Shown here: piece after piece, positions 62,180 to 64,000 of the stretch
Layout of the letters: each line of letters starts with the position of its first letter
Numbering within the stretch: the first letter of the stretch is position 1
Source: Winogradskyella wandonensis
Lineage (GTDB): Bacteria > Bacteroidota > Bacteroidia > Flavobacteriales > Flavobacteriaceae
Direction: 5' to 3'
NCBI RefSeq assembly: GCF_004346845.1
Contig: NZ_SMGI01000003.1
Location: 142,029 to 206,028, forward strand
Length of the DNA: 64,000 nucleotides
The notes under the pieces: generated by a model
Database searches by the model: none
What the model was told of the DNA's origin: nothing
Seen by the model: the letters and a program-made list of their open reading frames with translations, nothing else
Position numbers and translations under genes: made by a program

Positions 62180-64000
62180 TTATCTATTAATATATAACCA
62201 ACCAACTCGCGGCTCACTTCCATCTCCTAAGTTAAGAACATAATAATATGTACCTACCGGTAATAAGTCTGAGGCATTAACAACCGAACGTCCATTTGAT
62301 CGACCATCGAATGTATTGTTATAACCATTCATGCTGTAAACAATGTTACCCCATCTGTTATATATTTCTAGTTTATTATTTGGGAATTGATCTATACAAT
62401 TAATTACAAATGTTTCATTCACTCCATCACCATTTGGAGAAAACTCATTAAAAATAGTTAAACATCCTAATGATAATACAGTTGGGTCGTCAGAAACATT
62501 CCCATCAAAATCATCTCCATCATCACTAATATCTTGAACAATAACTCCATTATTTGTTGCTATTGCTAAAGCTTCAGCAGTATTAGATATACCGCCAGCA
62601 TTTACAGCTTCTGGAGTTATTACATAAGTGGCTGTATATATTGCTATCTCCCCAGGAACTAAATTTCCTTGAGAACTACCTAGAGTAGAGTCAACATATA
62701 GAGGTCCTGTTGTTAAACTTAGTGGATTACCTGTTATGTCTGTAAATGTGTCAACAATATCTAAACCATTTAATACTACATTTCCAGTATTCTCGACTTC
62801 TATCGTAAAGGTAACTGTATCACCAACATTTTCTCCTGTAGTGACAAACGTTTTAGTTACTTCTAATTCTGGCCTACAAAAAACCGTAGTGGTTATTGGC
62901 AAAGTGATGTCTGTACTAACAAAGTCACATGGGTCAAGTGGGTCTGTACCAGAGTTCATTTCATCACCATTAGTCACACCATCACCATCACAATCTGCCA
63001 CTAACCAATCACCTGATTGCGGTAAAGTAATATCAACCTCATTAAAATCACATGGATCATAAGGATTCGTATTATTTGGACCTGGAATACCTGTCATGTC
63101 AGGATCAACTTCAATACCGTTTATTACACCATCACCGTCACAATCGGCTACATACCAATCGCTGGTCGTATCCATTAAGTCTACATTAGCTAAATCACCT
63201 CCATCACATGGGTCTCCTGGGTCCGTACCATTAGATGTCTCTGTGCCATTATCTTCGCCATCACCATCACAATCTGCCAATAACCAATCACCTGTCTGTG
63301 GACCTGTTATACTTCCTGCATTGAAATCACATGGGTCGCTAGGGTCTGTACCATCTGCTATCTCATCTCCATTAGTCACACCATCGCCATCACAATCAGC
63401 TAATAGATAATCTCCACTTGGTGTTAAACTTATATCTGATGCATTGAAATCACATGGGTCATTAAGGTCAGTGCCGTCTGGACCTGGAGTGCCATCACCT
63501 TGTGGGTCTACTTCTGTACCGTTTGGTACACCGTCACCATCACAATCGGCTACATACCAATCGCTGGTCGTATCCATTAAGTCTACATTAGCTAAATCAC
63601 CTCCATCACATGGGTCTTCTGGGTCCGTACCATTAGATGTCTCTGTACCATTATCTTCGCCATCACCATCACAATCTGCCAATAACCAATCACCTGTCTG
63701 TGGACCTGTTATACTTCCTGCATTGAAATCACAAGGGTCGCTAGGGTCTGTACCATCTGCTATCTCATCTCCATTAGTCACACCATCACCATCACAATCA
63801 GCTAATAGATAATCTCCACTTGGTGTTAAACTTATATCTGATGCATTGAAATCACATGGGTCATTAGGGTCAGTGCCGTCTGGACCTGGAGTGCCATCAC
63901 CTTGTGGGTCTACTTCTGTACCGTTTGGTACACCGTCACCGTCACAATCGGCTACATACCAATCGCTGGTCGTATCCATTAAGTCTACATTAGCTAAATT
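62180..64000 (-). CDS. Giant T9SS type B adhesin, partial (3' part only)
   Basis: The frame is open to the window edge, so only the last 606 residues are seen; the start lies beyond 64000. It consists of repeated DCDGDG units with thrombospondin type 3-like Asp-rich calcium loops and PCD cysteines. A DUF11 domain follows (LEVTKTFVTTGENVGDTVTF; SNTAEALAIATNN). The type B sorting domain closes it (FSPNGDGVNETF, LEIYNRWGNIVY, YYYVLNLGDG, VGWLYINR). Units repeat every 134 residues at near-identical DNA level. It is the first visible gene of a locus with PorP/SprF and a PorE-like protein, matching adhesin loci such as sprB-sprF. Confidence 0.9.
   Translation of the reverse strand, partial: NLANVDLMDTTSDWYVADCDGDGVPNGTEVDPQGDGTPGPDGTDPNDPCDFNASDISLTPSGDYLLADCDGDGVTNGDEIADGTDPSDPCDFNAGSITGPQTGDWLLADCDGDGEDNGTETSNGTDPEDPCDGGDLANVDLMDTTSDWYVADCDGDGVPNGTEVDPQGDGTPGPDGTDLNDPCDFNASDISLTPSGDYLLADCDGDGVTNGDEIADGTDPSDPCDFNAGSITGPQTGDWLLADCDGDGEDNGTETSNGTDPGDPCDGGDLANVDLMDTTSDWYVADCDGDGVINGIEVDPDMTGIPGPNNTNPYDPCDFNEVDITLPQSGDWLVADCDGDGVTNGDEMNSGTDPLDPCDFVSTDITLPITTTVFCRPELEVTKTFVTTGENVGDTVTFTIEVENTGNVVLNGLDIVDTFTDITGNPLSLTTGPLYVDSTLGSSQGNLVPGEIAIYTATYVITPEAVNAGGISNTAEALAIATNNGVIVQDISDDGDDFDGNVSDDPTVLSLGCLTIFNEFSPNGDGVNETFVINCIDQFPNNKLEIYNRWGNIVYSMNGYNNTFDGRSNGRSVVNASDLLPVGTYYYVLNLGDGSEPRVGWLYINR
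63149..64000 (-). repeat. 402-bp coding tandem repeat array
   Basis: The segment starting at 63149 recurs at 63551 and 63953, giving an exact 402-base (134-codon) period; the third copy runs off the window. The first two copies differ at only a handful of positions, for example TCTCCTG/TCTTCTG and CATGGGTCG/CAAGGGTCG. Each unit holds three subunits of 50, 41 and 43 residues. A degenerate further copy lies to the left (about 62920-63148). Confidence 0.92.

Noticed and set aside
63096..63812. Long plus-strand frames rich in Ser/Pro opposite the adhesin repeats
   Set aside because: They are antisense reflections of the DCDGDG repeat codons and have the same period; the minus-strand frame has recognised domains.
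63149..64000. CRISPR array suggested by regular repeats
   Set aside because: The repeat unit is 402 bases, wholly coding and without variable spacers; it encodes tandem protein units.

Overview
The window is about 64 kb of AT-rich chromosome from a member of the Flavobacteriaceae (Bacteroidota). The evidence is many secreted proteins with the type IX secretion (T9SS) type B C-terminal domain, a PorP/SprF - PorE-like pair beside a giant repeat adhesin, DUF4369, DUF6249 and CarboxypepD_reg proteins, several TTG starts, and promoters of the Bacteroidota form TTG-N19..21-TAnnTTTG. I cannot name the species. No phage, insertion sequence or CRISPR array is seen.

Layout. 0-3.6 kb: heme A synthase, a small pRiA4b ORF-3-like protein and an ABC-2 exporter. 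3.6-16.1 kb: four consecutive genes for large secreted T9SS type B proteins built from one kind of roughly 95-residue module (about 4, 1, 11 and 2 copies); two begin with a choice-of-anchor L domain. 16.1-24.8 kb: uvrB, a TerB-like protein, an esterase, a DUF1456 protein, sucC, lysA, and secreted or hypothetical proteins. 24.8-27.1 kb: an M28 peptidase and a PPK2 polyphosphate kinase. 28-33.2 kb: a compact five-gene minus-strand operon (NatA/NatB-like ABC transporter, MscS channel, DUF6268-type outer membrane protein, sigma-54 activator-like response regulator). 33.5-35.2 kb: grpE-dnaJ with its own promoter and terminator.

35.3-44.6 kb: three ECF sigma factor loci, each followed by a membrane protein that is a known or likely anti-sigma factor. 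They lie among fasciclin, secreted and membrane genes and an RhlE-type helicase. The third sigma gene and the divergent DUF6249 gene share a symmetric region with two matching ECF-type promoter candidates. 44.6-48.2 kb: CarboxypepD_reg protein, MFS transporter, VanX-like dipeptidase and AlkB. 48.5-52.5 kb: an alpha/beta hydrolase, then a compact six-gene operon (SPFH protein, two tiny proteins, PH-like membrane protein, paralogous hydrolase, ribbon-helix-helix protein) with palindromes upstream. 52.6-56.7 kb: a DUF819 transporter with an unusual secreted N-terminal extension, a DUF4369 lipoprotein, and a serine hydrolase flanked by possible cassette-like repeats.

56.7-64 kb, minus strand: tRNA-Thr(TGT), a small hypothetical, an idi-queD-manA operon, then a cell-surface locus read from the window edge: a giant adhesin (partial, with 402-bp tandem repeats), a PorP/SprF gene broken by a one-base frameshift, and a PorE-like OmpA lipid/peptidoglycan-linked protein. 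This locus and the 3.6-16.1 kb cluster suggest heavy investment in surface adhesins delivered by the T9SS.
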